Part shown: positions 27,300-35,757 of the stretch, in pieces
How the letters are laid out: each line of letters starts with the position of its first letter
Numbering within the stretch: the stretch's first letter is position 1
Assembly: GCA_963801505.1 (NCBI GenBank)
Contig: CAWDEY010000020.1
Location: forward strand, 209,044 to 273,043
From: JAOUFP01 sp963801505
GTDB taxonomy: Bacteria; Nitrospirota; Thermodesulfovibrionia; Thermodesulfovibrionales; UBA6898
Direction of reading: 5' to 3'
DNA length: 64,000 nt
The notes under the pieces: model-generated
Database searches by the model: none
The model's input: only the letters and a program-made list of their open reading frames with translations
What the model was told of the DNA's origin: nothing
Made by a program: the position numbers and the translations under genes

Positions 27300-27624
27300 T
27301 TAAATAATTATAAATGTATTGAAGGTGTAACAGGATAAAGTCACATGAAGGAATTGGCAGTTTCTTTCCTTAATTCCTGTCTCACCATTACTCTGCCCGA
27401 AAGGATTAGGGTTCAGATTTCTCTTCTCTCCCTGATTTTCAATTATGTTTTTCACAAGATTGAGCAGCCTGATCTGATCTGACGTTGTCATTCCTGCCAT
27501 CTCCGCACAGTCACTGAATCCAGTCTCCTTTGAAAAAGGCGATGCAGTCCTCATTATGGTGTTTAACCCATAAATCATCGATAGACTGTAAAATAATTCC
27601 TTCGGCAAGTCCCTTTAATCCCAT
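27300..27624 (-). pseudogene. Small conserved protein of unknown function, split by a frameshift
   Basis: From the ATG at 27624 (GGGAGAATATC before it) the frame reads MGLKGLAEGIILQSIDDLW, then HNEDCIAFFKGD, and stops. The next frame continues with GFSDCAEMAGMTTSDQIRLL and LVKNIIEN. Dropping one base within 27517-27530 joins the parts, giving about 107 residues. The joined protein resembles a short family (IAFFKGxGFxxCAEMAGM) that I recall but cannot name. The last ~40 residues, after IENQGEK, look less conserved. Function unknown. Confidence 0.55.
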
Positions 27625-27727
27625 GATATTCTCCCTTTCATTAAGTATTCTCATGTTGCTTGTTGAGCAAGGGTTTAAAGTCCGGCCGTTTCCCAAAGGG
27701 CGTGCCGGCGCTGGAGAAAGAGCTATC

Positions 27728-27907
27728 CTAATCCTCCAAAACCTTCTTGACTTGTCCGACTTTTTCCTGAACTTTTCCGGCTATCTTTTCGGCTTTGCCT
27801 TTGGCCTCCAATTTGGGGTTATCGGTGATTTTACCGGCCATTTCCTTGACCTTACCCTTTGCGTCGTGAAATGTGCCTTCCACTTTGTCCTTCGTGCTTG
27901 ACTTCAT
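27728..27907 (-). CDS. CsbD-family stress protein, copy 1
   Basis: A 59-residue, highly charged protein beginning KSSTKDKVEGTFHDAKGKVK and containing GKITDNPKLEAKGKAEKIAG, the CsbD pattern. Such proteins are stress-induced; their action is unknown. GGAGGAATAGC precedes the ATG. A close paralogue on the other strand lies at 32468-32647 and begins with the same KSSTKD. It belongs to a small module with the BON remnant and tiny membrane protein just upstream. Confidence 0.85.
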   Translation of the reverse strand: MKSSTKDKVEGTFHDAKGKVKEMAGKITDNPKLEAKGKAEKIAGKVQEKVGQVKKVLED

Positions 27908-27980
27908 GCTATTCCTCCTTTAGGATTTCGATTAACTGCCGATACGTTAGCTGCAGTTAAATCGGTAATTAAGGTGCTGC

Positions 27981-28070
27981 CTATTTCTCTACTTCCATCT
28001 TCAAGAGGCTCTTCACGGATTTCACACCCTTGATTTCACTGATCTCAGCACAAGCCGATCTTCGGGTCCT
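27981..28070 (-). pseudogene. Remnant of a BON-domain protein (C-terminal end)
   Basis: The minus strand reads AEISEIKGVKSVKSLLKMEV and a stop, nearly identical to the end of the BON lipoprotein at 32010 (REIRGVKSVKSLLKVE). Just upstream, EDRLV fits the preceding BON residues but in another frame. The N-terminal two thirds are missing, replaced by the tiny membrane gene at 28079. Confidence 0.7.
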
Positions 28071-28078
28071 ATGGGTGC

Positions 28079-28165
28079 CTAACGGCCCCGCCCCCTCCAG
28101 TAGAATCCACCACCGCCGAAGATCAAAATCAATACAATGATGATAAGTATCAATTCCATGCTCAT
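28079..28165 (-). CDS. 28-residue membrane protein, copy 1
   Basis: The sequence starts MSMELILIIIVLILIFGGGG and ends FYWRGRGR: one membrane helix, a glycine hinge and a basic end. A twin at 31185-31268 differs at only a few positions. AGAAAAGTC is a weak ribosome site. The type resembles the tiny DUF3309-like membrane proteins often found next to CsbD and BON genes. Function unknown. Confidence 0.65.
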   Translation of the reverse strand: MSMELILIIIVLILIFGGGGFYWRGRGR

Positions 28166-28322
28166 GACTTTTCTCCTTTCTCTTTGATTGTTTAATACAT
28201 AATTAGAAGCATAAGTTGTGCCAGGACCTGTGTTTAAAGAAAGGATGCTCTATGATCTTGATAACATTGTAATTAAAGCGAGGGCTACGATGGGAGAATG
28301 AGATTGTGAAAGGTGACGCCTT

Positions 28323-28353
28323 CTGATATATCAGGAGTCTCCTGATATATCAG
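28323..28353. promoter_or_regulatory. Tandem 12-bp palindromes, operator-like
   Basis: CTGATATATCAG occurs twice (28323-28334 and 28342-28353), each perfectly palindromic, with centres 19 bp apart. The pair lies between the minus-strand membrane gene (start 28165) and the NRAMP-like gene. Two sites about two helical turns apart suggest cooperative binding of a dimeric regulator, which is not identified. Confidence 0.5.
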
Positions 28354-28646
28354 GCATTATTCTTATTTCTTAAAAGGGATCTTTCTGGATCAGCCAAACT
28401 AGACGGTCAAGAATGTAAAAAATTTACTCAGATAAGCTTCTACTCAGATGTGAAATTTAAATTATGTGTAAAAACCGACTAATTGTAAGCTTTGCCGGGA
28501 TGAGGTTAACTCCGGTAGGCGCGTGCTAGTGTCCTGTCTCATAAATAAATTTGCACTATTCTATCACTACACTGGATTGTCTGATAAAATCAGTATGTTG
28601 GGATTTTGTAAAAGGCTATAGTTCATAAGGAAAGTAATAAAAACGT
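28354..28646. other. Gene-free stretch before the NRAMP-like gene
   Basis: No gene is visible. A TAGTGTCCTGTCTCATAAAT segment near 28528 resembles ends of IS630-type elements from memory, but no partner end or transposase is present. Confidence 0.35.
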
Positions 28647-28788
28647 ATGGCTACTACAAAGCAAAAAAAGCTGTCAAAAGGAAACCGGACAAAAAAAAGC
28701 GTCCCGGTGGCCCGGGTCTAAAGCTGCACAGGCCGAAAAAGACATCCGACAGAACGGACCTTTTGGAAAACTGAGATTTTACCTGAAA

Positions 28789-30027
28789 GTGCTCGGCCCA
28801 GGTCTCGTTACTGGCGCCGCTGATGATGATCCCTCTGGTATAGCCACATACTCGCAAACCGGAGCACAGTTTGGCTTTGGTCAGTTATGGACTTCTTTGT
28901 ATCAGATTCCGCTCTTGCTTGCCATTCAGGAAGCCTGTGCCAGGATCGGAGCGACAACTGGTAAAGGTTTGGCCCATGTTATCAAGGAAAACAATGGCAA
29001 AATAATCGCTGCAAGTGTGGCCTTCCTTGTGCTTGTGGCAAATACCATCAATATCGGAGCGGACATTGGAGCAGTTGCGGCATCGGCAAATCTGGTCGTT
29101 AATGTTCCAGTACCGATTTTGGCAATACTAACCACTCTGTTGATTATAGGTCTTGAAGTGTTTGTAGGTTACAAGAAGTACGCGCAGATATTAAAGTGGC
29201 TTGGGCTGGCTCTATTGGCATATCCCGTCACTGCCCTGATGGTTCACGAACCCTGGGGAGAGATCCTGATAGCGACCCTCATTCCCCATGTGGAATTTAG
29301 CTTTGACTTCTTGTTTATCGTTGTCGGCGTTTTTGGTACTACCATCTCACCTTATATGTTCTTCTGGGAAGCTTCTCAGGAAGTTGAAGAAGAAATATCC
29401 CTCCATATGATTGGCAAAGAAGGTCAAAAGCCGGTTAAGATTAGACAATTCTTAAGGAATTTACGCATCGATAATGCGATAGGAATGGTGTTTGCAGAAG
29501 TAATTCAATGGTCCATTATCATAACAACTGCCACAGAACTTTTTAATCACGGGATCAAAAACATAGGTACTGCTGCTGATGCGGCAAAAGCCCTTGAACC
29601 ATTCGCTGGTTCATACGCTAAAGATATTTTTGCAACTGGGGTGGTGGGAATAGGTTTATTGGCTATACCAGTGCTTGCTGGCTCTGCTTCATATGCTCTA
29701 TCTGAGACATTTGGTTGGAAAGAGGGGTTGTACCGCAAACTAAGTGATGCCAAAGGATTCTATGCAGTCATTATTGTCGCAACCCTTATTGGGCTGGCTA
29801 TGAATTTTGTGGGGATTAATCCAATCAAGGCATTGGTTTTCACGGCAGTATTTAATGGTGTTGCGGCAGTGCCTCTTATCTACATAATCGCTAGAATAAA
29901 TAGTAGTAAGAAAATACTCGGCAAGAATAGAGGTGGCATTCTATCCAGGTCATTAGTTTGGCTAACCTTCGCTGTGATGACTATAGCTGCTATCGCAATG
30001 TTCTATACCCTGGCTCGTCCACATTAA
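28789..30027 (+). CDS. NRAMP-family (SLC11-like) metal transporter, divergent
   Basis: A membrane protein of at least 412 residues with about 11 helices. The first helix carries ADDDPSGIATYSQTG in place of the canonical DPGN, and helix 6 reads TTISPYMFFWEASQE where canonical NRAMP has a conserved metal-binding Met; here that place is Ser. Substrate is therefore uncertain. The true N-terminus lies upstream: the frame stays open and protein-like (GPFGKLRFYLKVLGPG) but has no ATG. An ATG at 28647 in another frame (MATTKQKKLSKGN) suggests a one-base frameshift near 28695. The GTG at 28789 has no clear ribosome site. Confidence 0.85.
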   Translation: MLGPGLVTGAADDDPSGIATYSQTGAQFGFGQLWTSLYQIPLLLAIQEACARIGATTGKGLAHVIKENNGKIIAASVAFLVLVANTINIGADIGAVAASANLVVNVPVPILAILTTLLIIGLEVFVGYKKYAQILKWLGLALLAYPVTALMVHEPWGEILIATLIPHVEFSFDFLFIVVGVFGTTISPYMFFWEASQEVEEEISLHMIGKEGQKPVKIRQFLRNLRIDNAIGMVFAEVIQWSIIITTATELFNHGIKNIGTAADAAKALEPFAGSYAKDIFATGVVGIGLLAIPVLAGSASYALSETFGWKEGLYRKLSDAKGFYAVIIVATLIGLAMNFVGINPIKALVFTAVFNGVAAVPLIYIIARINSSKKILGKNRGGILSRSLVWLTFAVMTIAAIAMFYTLARPH

Positions 30028-30731
30028 GAGACGAAAACTCTCTCTCTCAATATTCACCCGATCTGTTTTGAAATCTGTCGTCAATTGTGGACACCAAATA
30101 TATCAAGCTGCCAGTCGTTTTTCATGGAACCATCGTTTAAAAACGGCGGGAGACAGGAACCTGAGTCTGGCCTGTCTTCTTTTGCGAGCTGCTCAGATTA
30201 TTGCGGTGTAATTATGGTTGCTTGGCGAAAATACTTATTGCAGGACAGAACAAAATTGAAGACTCCCTCCGGCAAGACCGCAGGGAATCTCAATGCAAGG
30301 AATGTTTTTTCATTATATTCGCTCGCTAACCTCGTGGCAAGACCACGGGGAATATCGCTCGTTATCCATTTAATGCTGATAATTATTTTTTCTCTGTTAT
30401 AATCTACTCATGGGATGCAAGTCATACGAGTCTGACAAGTATGGAAGAATTACTGTGTATCCTTCACTTTCCAACCCCGGAAGAAAAAGTCCTGGCATAC
30501 TCCCGAAGCTGATCAATAAACTTGTTGATATTGTAATAGGCAAAAATAAAACTTCTTAAACGCAAATAATGTCCTCACAATACCTTGCAGTATGCTCGAA
30601 GGGGAGATCAAGGAGTATTTCAGTTAAACTCCGGTCCGACTGTTTCTAGGGCAATCCAGCTGCTGGTTGGCAACCTCGTCTTTTTCACAACTATTGTTTG
30701 AATAAAGTGGGAAATAGAGAGTTGGCCCCTT
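30028..30731. other. Gene-poor stretch with a possible 49-codon frame
   Basis: Most of this stretch holds no supported gene. Two GGCAAGACC-containing segments (30267 and 30329) are similar, and the second forms a CCTCGTGG/CCACGGGG hairpin. A 49-codon plus-strand frame at 30410-30559 (starting GCKSYESDKYGRITVYPSL) follows a TTATAATC box, but has no ribosome site; it may be a gene remnant. Confidence 0.4.
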
Positions 30732-31136
30732 TTATTTATCAGTTATTTCGTCTTTTTCTGCGCTTGTGAGTCGCCAGAGCCCTAGCCGCCGGGACGCTTC
30801 TGGAGCTGGCATGAAAGAATCCGTATCGGCCGCGCGTGCAATTGGCACAATTTCTTTAGCGATATCCTCATCAAGGACGTGCAGATCACGCTGTTCCGGA
30901 ATGATGAATACATGGTTAGGTTCGATGTCCGATCTTTCCGTGATAAGTTCAACAGGCATCTCTGTGAAGTGCGGGAGAATCTCGTGAAGCTAGGTTGCTA
31001 CGGTCCTCAGGTGATTAACGATGACGCTAGCAACACCCGTATCAGCCGGCAAATGCCTTAGTAACCGGGTGTAGGCGTCAAGGCCACCGGCCGAACCACC
31101 CACGCAAACGACAGGAAAGTCTTTTACATCACTCAT
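30732..31136 (-). pseudogene. CheB-like methylesterase domain remnant with an in-frame stop
   Basis: From the ATG at 31136 the frame reads FPVVCVGGSAGGLDAY, with the CheB catalytic serine in GGSAGG, then HLPADTGVASVIVNHLRTVAT. An in-frame TAG at 30990-30992 follows; reading through it gives LHEILPHFTEMPVELITERS, EPNHVFIIP and RDLHVLD, still in frame and clearly CheB-like. A CAG-to-TAG change would explain it. After RDLHVLD the similarity is lost, so the last half of the domain is also missing. It is a decayed gene, not an active chemotaxis esterase. Confidence 0.75.
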
Positions 31137-31184
31137 ATCTGGGATCCTCTATAATTGCCTCCTGGCCACAAGAGAAAAATCTTT

Positions 31185-31268
31185 TTAACGTCTCCCCCGC
31201 CAGTAAAAGCCGCCCCCGCCGATCACAAGGATCAATACGATGATTAAAATGATTAGCTCGGTGCTCAT
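31185..31268 (-). CDS. 27-residue membrane protein, copy 2
   Basis: MSTELIILIIVLILVIGGGG followed by FYWRGRR: a single membrane helix with glycine hinge and basic end, the twin of the protein at 28079. AAGGAAGTG precedes the ATG and a TATAAT box lies about 20 bases upstream on the same strand. It is divergent from the lmo0937-like gene and part of the second stress module. Confidence 0.7.
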   Translation of the reverse strand: MSTELIILIIVLILVIGGGGFYWRGRR

Positions 31269-31793
31269 GGTTCAATCACTTCCTTTCCATTATAGAAAAT
31301 AAGGATCACATAAAAAATAAGTTATTTACCGCCAACTTCCGTCCCCTTTTCACAAAGGCTTCGTCGCGATAACTCCTTAGTTACATTTTATGACAATTTG
31401 GCCTAATGTCAACTTTGAATAAGCCAGTTTAATCTGGCCAAACAAGCGAAGAGGAAGTTATTGAGTCTGGCCAACCTGCACTATCTCATGTGAACAAAAC
31501 GACATATACTCTGCCGGTATTACTCACTCGCGCTTCGCGGGCAATGTACACCAAAAGCATATCGAACTTTAGCGGCTCCTTCCAATTCAGCGTTTGCCTG
31601 ATCGTCAGATTGAGGCAAAAGTCCGGAAGCATTTTCAAAAATAGCAGGCTGGCGCAGTAAGCCTTATCTCTGCGGTTTTTAAGCAGTTTAATATTTTCAA
31701 TCCATCTTTACATTGGCTGAAAACAAGGTACAATTAAATTAACAAATGGCGCGGTACGAAATTGGCACGATTGTTGCCGGAAAGGAGACTAAT
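31269..31793. other. Gene-free stretch between stress-module genes
   Basis: No gene is visible on either strand. A short GCCAG/CTGGC hairpin lies near 31425. The left end should hold the promoter of the gene at 31185 and the right end that of the gene at 31794. Confidence 0.4.
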
Positions 31794-31934
31794 ATGATTT
31801 GGACGATCTTTGTGATACTCCTGATACTCTGGGTGTTGGGGTTAGTGAGCAGTTACACGATGGGCGGGTTCATCCATATTTTGCTCGTCGTCGCAGTCAT
31901 TGTACTGGTGTTAGGCCTCATTCAGAGGCGATGA
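31794..31934 (+). CDS. lmo0937-family small membrane protein
   Basis: A 46-residue protein of two membrane helices: WTIFVILLILWVLGLVSSYT, a GGFIH turn, then a LLVVAVIVLVLGLIQRR helix. This matches lmo0937-type proteins of unknown function. The ATG at 31794 is preferred over 31746 because AAAGGAGAC precedes it. It leads the BON and CsbD genes on the same strand, a set often seen together in stress-related loci. Confidence 0.8.
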   Translation: MIWTIFVILLILWVLGLVSSYTMGGFIHILLVVAVIVLVLGLIQRR

Positions 31935-32009
31935 CCTTCTCTTGAAGAAGGTTAGTTTCTATTAACGTTGCAATCGTATGATTGCACATCTAAAGACAGG
32001 AGGAGAGAA

Positions 32010-32324
32010 ATGAAAAAGGTTATTTTTTTAACAGTATTGATGGTTTTTGGGTTGGCCTTGTTTTCAGGCTGCGCCACAATGACAGGCAGAACAGCAGGAG
32101 AACATATCGATGATGCAAGCATTAACACGGAAGCTAATTCGATAATCGTCAAAGACCCGGACGCCCAGTATTTAAAGATCGATGTTACCTCTACAGATGG
32201 AAATGTTGTTTTGCAGGGTTTTATACATGACAAAAAGGCTGAGGACCGGGTTGTAGCAAAAATCAGGGAAATCAGGGGAGTAAAATCCGTTAAGAGCCTA
32301 CTGAAGGTAGAACCGAGAAAGTAA
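32010..32324 (+). CDS. BON-domain lipoprotein
   Basis: A 104-residue protein. Lipobox LFSGC gives lipid attachment, so it sits at a membrane facing the periplasm. One BON domain follows: IVKDPDAQYLKIDVTSTDG, VVLQGFIHDKKAEDRV and EIRGVKSVKS. BON domains bind lipid headgroups and appear in osmotic-shock proteins. AGGAGGAGAGAA precedes the ATG at 32010. A truncated relative remains at 27981. Confidence 0.87.
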   Translation: MKKVIFLTVLMVFGLALFSGCATMTGRTAGEHIDDASINTEANSIIVKDPDAQYLKIDVTSTDGNVVLQGFIHDKKAEDRVVAKIREIRGVKSVKSLLKVEPRK

Positions 32325-32467
32325 AAGGATTAAGAGGCACTTCGGGAAAGCACTCCTCATTTATCCTGAATTCCCGGATACCTTCTGGAGTTTCAGGCAG
32401 ACCCTGAAATTCATTCTCAGAAAGGCGGGCAACACCTGTTTAACGTTAACTTTATAGGAGAAAAACC

Positions 32468-32647
32468 ATGAAATCCAGCACGAAGGACCAGGCAGAAGGC
32501 GAGTTTCACAAAGTGAAGGGAAAGATTAAGGAGGTCGCTGGGAAAATCAGCGATAATCCCGACCTGGAAGCCGAAGGCAAAGTCGAAAAGACAACCGGCA
32601 AGGTTCAAAAAAAGATCGGTCAAGTCAAGAAAGTTTTGGGGAATTAG
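32468..32647 (+). CDS. CsbD-family stress protein, copy 2
   Basis: A 59-residue charged protein, KSSTKDQAEGEFHKVKGKIK then GKISDNPDLEAEGKVEK, closely related to the copy at 27728 on the other strand. TATAGGAG lies 10 bases before the ATG. It ends the lmo0937/BON/CsbD run. The high similarity of the two copies supports duplication of the module. Confidence 0.87.
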   Translation: MKSSTKDQAEGEFHKVKGKIKEVAGKISDNPDLEAEGKVEKTTGKVQKKIGQVKKVLGN

Positions 32648-32718
32648 GAGAGCGGTTTCTCATACGCCGGAATGACCTTTGGGATACGTTCTGGCTTTAA
32701 AGCAGAGGTTATCTGCGC

Positions 32719-32750
32719 AACCCAGAGTCTGTGGAAACGGACTCTGGGTT
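32719..32750. repeat. Perfect 11-bp stem hairpin after the CsbD gene
   Basis: AACCCAGAGTC pairs perfectly with GACTCTGGGTT across a 10-base loop. No T-run follows, so it may end transcription only weakly or serve another role. Confidence 0.55.
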
Positions 32751-33130
32751 ATTACCAGGGGGTGAGCCCCCCCCACACGGGCAACAGAGAAGAAGTAATT
32801 CTATTACGGAAGCAGGGCAACGCTTGAAAAGTCGTGGTCTTTTTTTGTTGATTCGGTCGAGATAATAATTCTTTGTCCGATTAAAGACAAGGACTGCCGA
32901 AACGCTGCCAACACAAATACTGTCCTTTGCACTTAACGCATTGGGCACCAGGCTCAGTCCACGGCGAAACATGTGCTCTCGGGTTCATCCGGACATTGAA
33001 ATGAATTTAACGTATCTTGATTTGTGACTTTGAACCATTCTCTGACCCCAATCAATATCTAACAAGGGGTATGACATTTTCATTTTGCAACTACAAATAA
33101 TGTTTAAATAATATTTTTTTGTTTTTTTTG
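32751..33130. other. Gene-free stretch with one copy of an 18-bp repeat
   Basis: No supported gene. ATCTTGATTTGTGACTTT at 33014-33031 recurs at 33815-33832 with one change, on the other side of the haem lipoprotein gene. TCTGACCCC follows at 33040, as in the element ends at 4496. Confidence 0.45.
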
Positions 33131-33158
33131 TTGACAGACCGCAAGCATATGGTACACT
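33131..33158 (+). promoter_or_regulatory. Sigma-70-type promoter of the haem lipoprotein gene
   Basis: TTGACA (33131-33136), a 16-base spacer and TACACT (33153-33158). It follows a long T-rich tract and lies 77 bases before the ATG at 33235. Confidence 0.7.
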
Positions 33159-33234
33159 TTGGTTTAGGACAAATGGTTCAGAATGAATATTCTGAAAAAT
33201 GTACAAATTCATTTAAAAAAGGAGTGTTCACATC

Positions 33235-33696
33235 ATGAGAAAATTTTTGGTTTTGGTTCTTTCCCTTGCATTAGTTCTTTCCTTGGTCTTGACCATAGGA
33301 TGCCAGAAGAAGCCAGGGGAAGAGCAGAATAAGGCTGCCGAGAAGGCCTCTGAAGTCAAGAACACGGCTAACGAAAAGGCAGCTGAAGTCAAGAACACGG
33401 CTGACGAGAAGGCGACTGAAGTCAAGGATAGGGCTGCTGAAAAGGCAGAGGAAACGAAAGAAAAAGCTGCTGAGAAAGCAGGCGAAATGAAAGAGAAGTC
33501 TGCAGGGTGGGATTCGTGTAAAGGTTGTCACACTGACTCAGGCAAGCCTGCTCCTTCGAAGGCCGAACTCTTAAAGAGATTCAAAACAGAGAAGGAATTA
33601 ATAGCGGCCGCAAAAAGGTCAAAGAACCCAATGATGAGTAATATGAAAAAAGACGATTTGCTCAAGCCAGCAGCTAAGGATCTCGGTCTCAAGTAA
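33235..33696 (+). CDS. Lipoprotein with five 11-residue repeats and a c-type haem site
   Basis: A 153-residue protein. The signal ends in lipobox LTIGC (Cys23). Residues 34-88 are five consecutive 11-mers of the form AxEKAxEVKxx (AAEKASEVKNT, ANEKAAEVKNT, ADEKATEVKDR, AAEKAEETKEK, AAEKAGEMKEK), the LEA/apolipoprotein-like pattern of an amphipathic helix. A single haem c motif CKGCH follows at residues 95-99, then a Lys-rich tail with Met residues that could be axial ligands. It is probably a membrane-tethered haem carrier on a helical stalk. AAAGGAG precedes the ATG; promoter and terminator flank it, so it is a single-gene unit. Confidence 0.8.
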   Translation: MRKFLVLVLSLALVLSLVLTIGCQKKPGEEQNKAAEKASEVKNTANEKAAEVKNTADEKATEVKDRAAEKAEETKEKAAEKAGEMKEKSAGWDSCKGCHTDSGKPAPSKAELLKRFKTEKELIAAAKRSKNPMMSNMKKDDLLKPAAKDLGLK

Positions 33697-33706
33697 GGAA
33701 TTTAAA

Positions 33707-33740
33707 AAGGGAGGGAGACCCAAGAATCCCTCCCTTTTCG
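33707..33740 (+). terminator. Rho-independent terminator of the haem lipoprotein gene
   Basis: AAGGGAGGGA pairs with TCCCTCCCTT across a 10-base loop, followed by TT. It lies 10 bases past the stop. Confidence 0.88.
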
Positions 33741-34409
33741 TCTTGCCCAATAAATGTGTTCCCGTTGGCTCTATTTCACTTTGCTTTCTGTTTAACAAAA
33801 AATAAAGGTGCCATATCTTGACTTGTGACTTTCAGTCTGTTGTATGGGGGAAAGGCCGGGACTCTGCAGCGTTGCATAGTTCTTCACGCAGTCGAGACCT
33901 CACTATTCGTTGATTTTATCATACCTGACCCACGTTACAATGCGTTTTTCGGAGCGAACCTAAACCCTCTCTGATGCTCGGTCTAAATTTTTTCCAAAAT
34001 TCTTCCCAGCGGACTTCGGGACAAAGTCTTCAACAGTTATGACTTCGTAATACCTATCGATTATCAGGTGTTCATAGCAGAATGATTGACTAACAGTACG
34101 AGTCGGGCTTCCGGCAAGGGATGAAACGAGTGTGAGATACTTGCCCTGCGCTTAATGATGCATTAATTATTAAAGGTCCCATAACACACTCAACGACAGT
34201 ACCAGTCAAATATACGTAAAGGAATATTCATTGCCCGTCTCTGCCTTACCGTGTCCCATTTCCCAGTTTATTGATTAAGAGCAGGTAATTATGATATATT
34301 TTCCTGTCAGAGGGGCATTCTTATTCAGGAGATTTCCTCATTATATTCCCTCATGAAAACCGGCCGCAAATGTTCGTGCCGGTGAATACGAACACCAAAA
34401 GGACAGAGT
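33741..34409. other. Gene-free stretch upstream of the threonine synthase-like gene
   Basis: No gene is recognised. It contains the second copy of the 18-bp repeat (33815-33832). A promoter-like pair, TTGATT (34271-34276) and TATATT (34295-34300) with an 18-base spacer, lies 110 bases upstream of the next gene. Confidence 0.45.
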
Positions 34410-35757
34410 ATGCAATACAAAGCCTGGTTTCAATGCATCAACGAAAAGTGCAAAGAGCGCTATCCGCTCAACACGATTATATACCGCTGCAATAACTGCA
34501 ACTCGCTGCTTGAAGTGCAGCACGACATCGAAGCCCTGGCACGCCGCGATGCAAAGGCGTGGATGAAGCTCTTTGAAGACCGCTACAAGTCCACCCAGTG
34601 GCCCTACGGTTCAGGCGTATGGGGCAAAAAAGGAATGGATACTCCCTCAGATAGCAGACGACAATATAGTCTCGCTCTACGAAGGCGGCACCAACCTTTT
34701 CTGGGCCGAGCGTTTCGGCAAAATAATCGGTATTGATAATCTCTGGATCAAACTCTGCGGAAACTCCCATAGCGGCTCGTTTAAAGACCTTGGGATGACA
34801 GTGCTCGTCTCCCAGGTAAAACAGATGATCAGCGAGGGCGCGCCAATACAGGCTGTGGCCTGCGCCTCAACAGGAGACACCTCCGCAGCTCTCGCGGTCT
34901 ACTGCGCGGCTGCCGGAATACAATCAATAGTACTCCTGCCAAAGGGGAAGATATCCATCGCGCAGCTCGTACAACCGATAGCAAACGGCGCGCTGGTGTT
35001 GTCTTTGGACACTGACTTTGACGGCTGTATGAGCATTGTGAGGGAGATTACCAAGGACGAGACAATCTATCTGGCCAATTCCATGAACTCCCTGCGTATA
35101 GAGGGACAAAAGACTGTGGGCATCGAGATAGTCCAGCAGTTCGACTGGGAGATCCCGGACGTGATAATAATTCCAGGAGGCAACCTTGGTAATGTCTCGG
35201 CCCTGGGCAGCGGACTGCTTATGATGCGTGACCTCGGGCTGATATCAAAACTGCCGCGCATTGTTGTGGCCCAGGCAGAACGCGCAAATCCGCTCTACCG
35301 CTCATATCTGAAAAACTTTGAAAGCTTTGAGCCTATGGAAGCGCAAAAGACCCTGGCCAGCGCGATCCAGATTGGAAACCCTGTCAGTTTCGAAAAGGCG
35401 ATCCGTACTCTTAAACAGTTTAACGGCATTGTTATGGACGCAACAGAGGAGGAACTCTCTGATGCGGCAGCACTTGGCGATAATACAGGCATGTTTAACT
35501 GCCCGCATACAGGCGTCGCGCTTGCTGCATTGATAAAACTGCTCAAGGCAGGCAAGATCGACAAGTCGGAACATGTTGTCGTCATATCAACAGCCCATGG
35601 ACTCAAGTTCACTGATTTTAAGGTCAAATATCACGAGGGGACACTGGATTTCCCCTGCAAATACTCCAATAAGCCGATTGAGCTGCCGGCGCGTGTTGAT
35701 GCTGTCAAAAAAGCACTTCACGACGCATTGAAGAAAAGGGGAGAAATAAATGTCTAA
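34410..35757 (+). CDS. Threonine synthase-like PLP enzyme, frameshifted in an A6 run
   Basis: The first frame encodes a zinc-ribbon-like N-terminus (CINEKCKERYPLN, YRCNNCNSLLEVQ) and FEDRYKSTQWPYGSGVWGKK. In the AAAAAA at 34626-34631 the frame breaks; the next frame continues EWILPQIADDNIVSLYEGGT and the PLP lysine site GNSHSGSFKDLGM. One A fewer joins them into about 448 residues. The enzyme would convert O-phosphohomoserine to threonine. It overlaps the trans-sulfuration gene by 8 bases. A homopolymer error is the simplest cause; transcriptional slippage is possible. Confidence 0.88.

Noticed and set aside
27530..27901. 123-codon plus-strand frame over the CsbD gene
   Set aside because: The minus strand encodes a typical CsbD protein with a good ribosome site; the plus frame crosses two minus-strand genes.
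28528..28560. IS630-like terminal sequence
   Set aside because: Only one end is seen, from memory, without partner end, transposase or target duplication.
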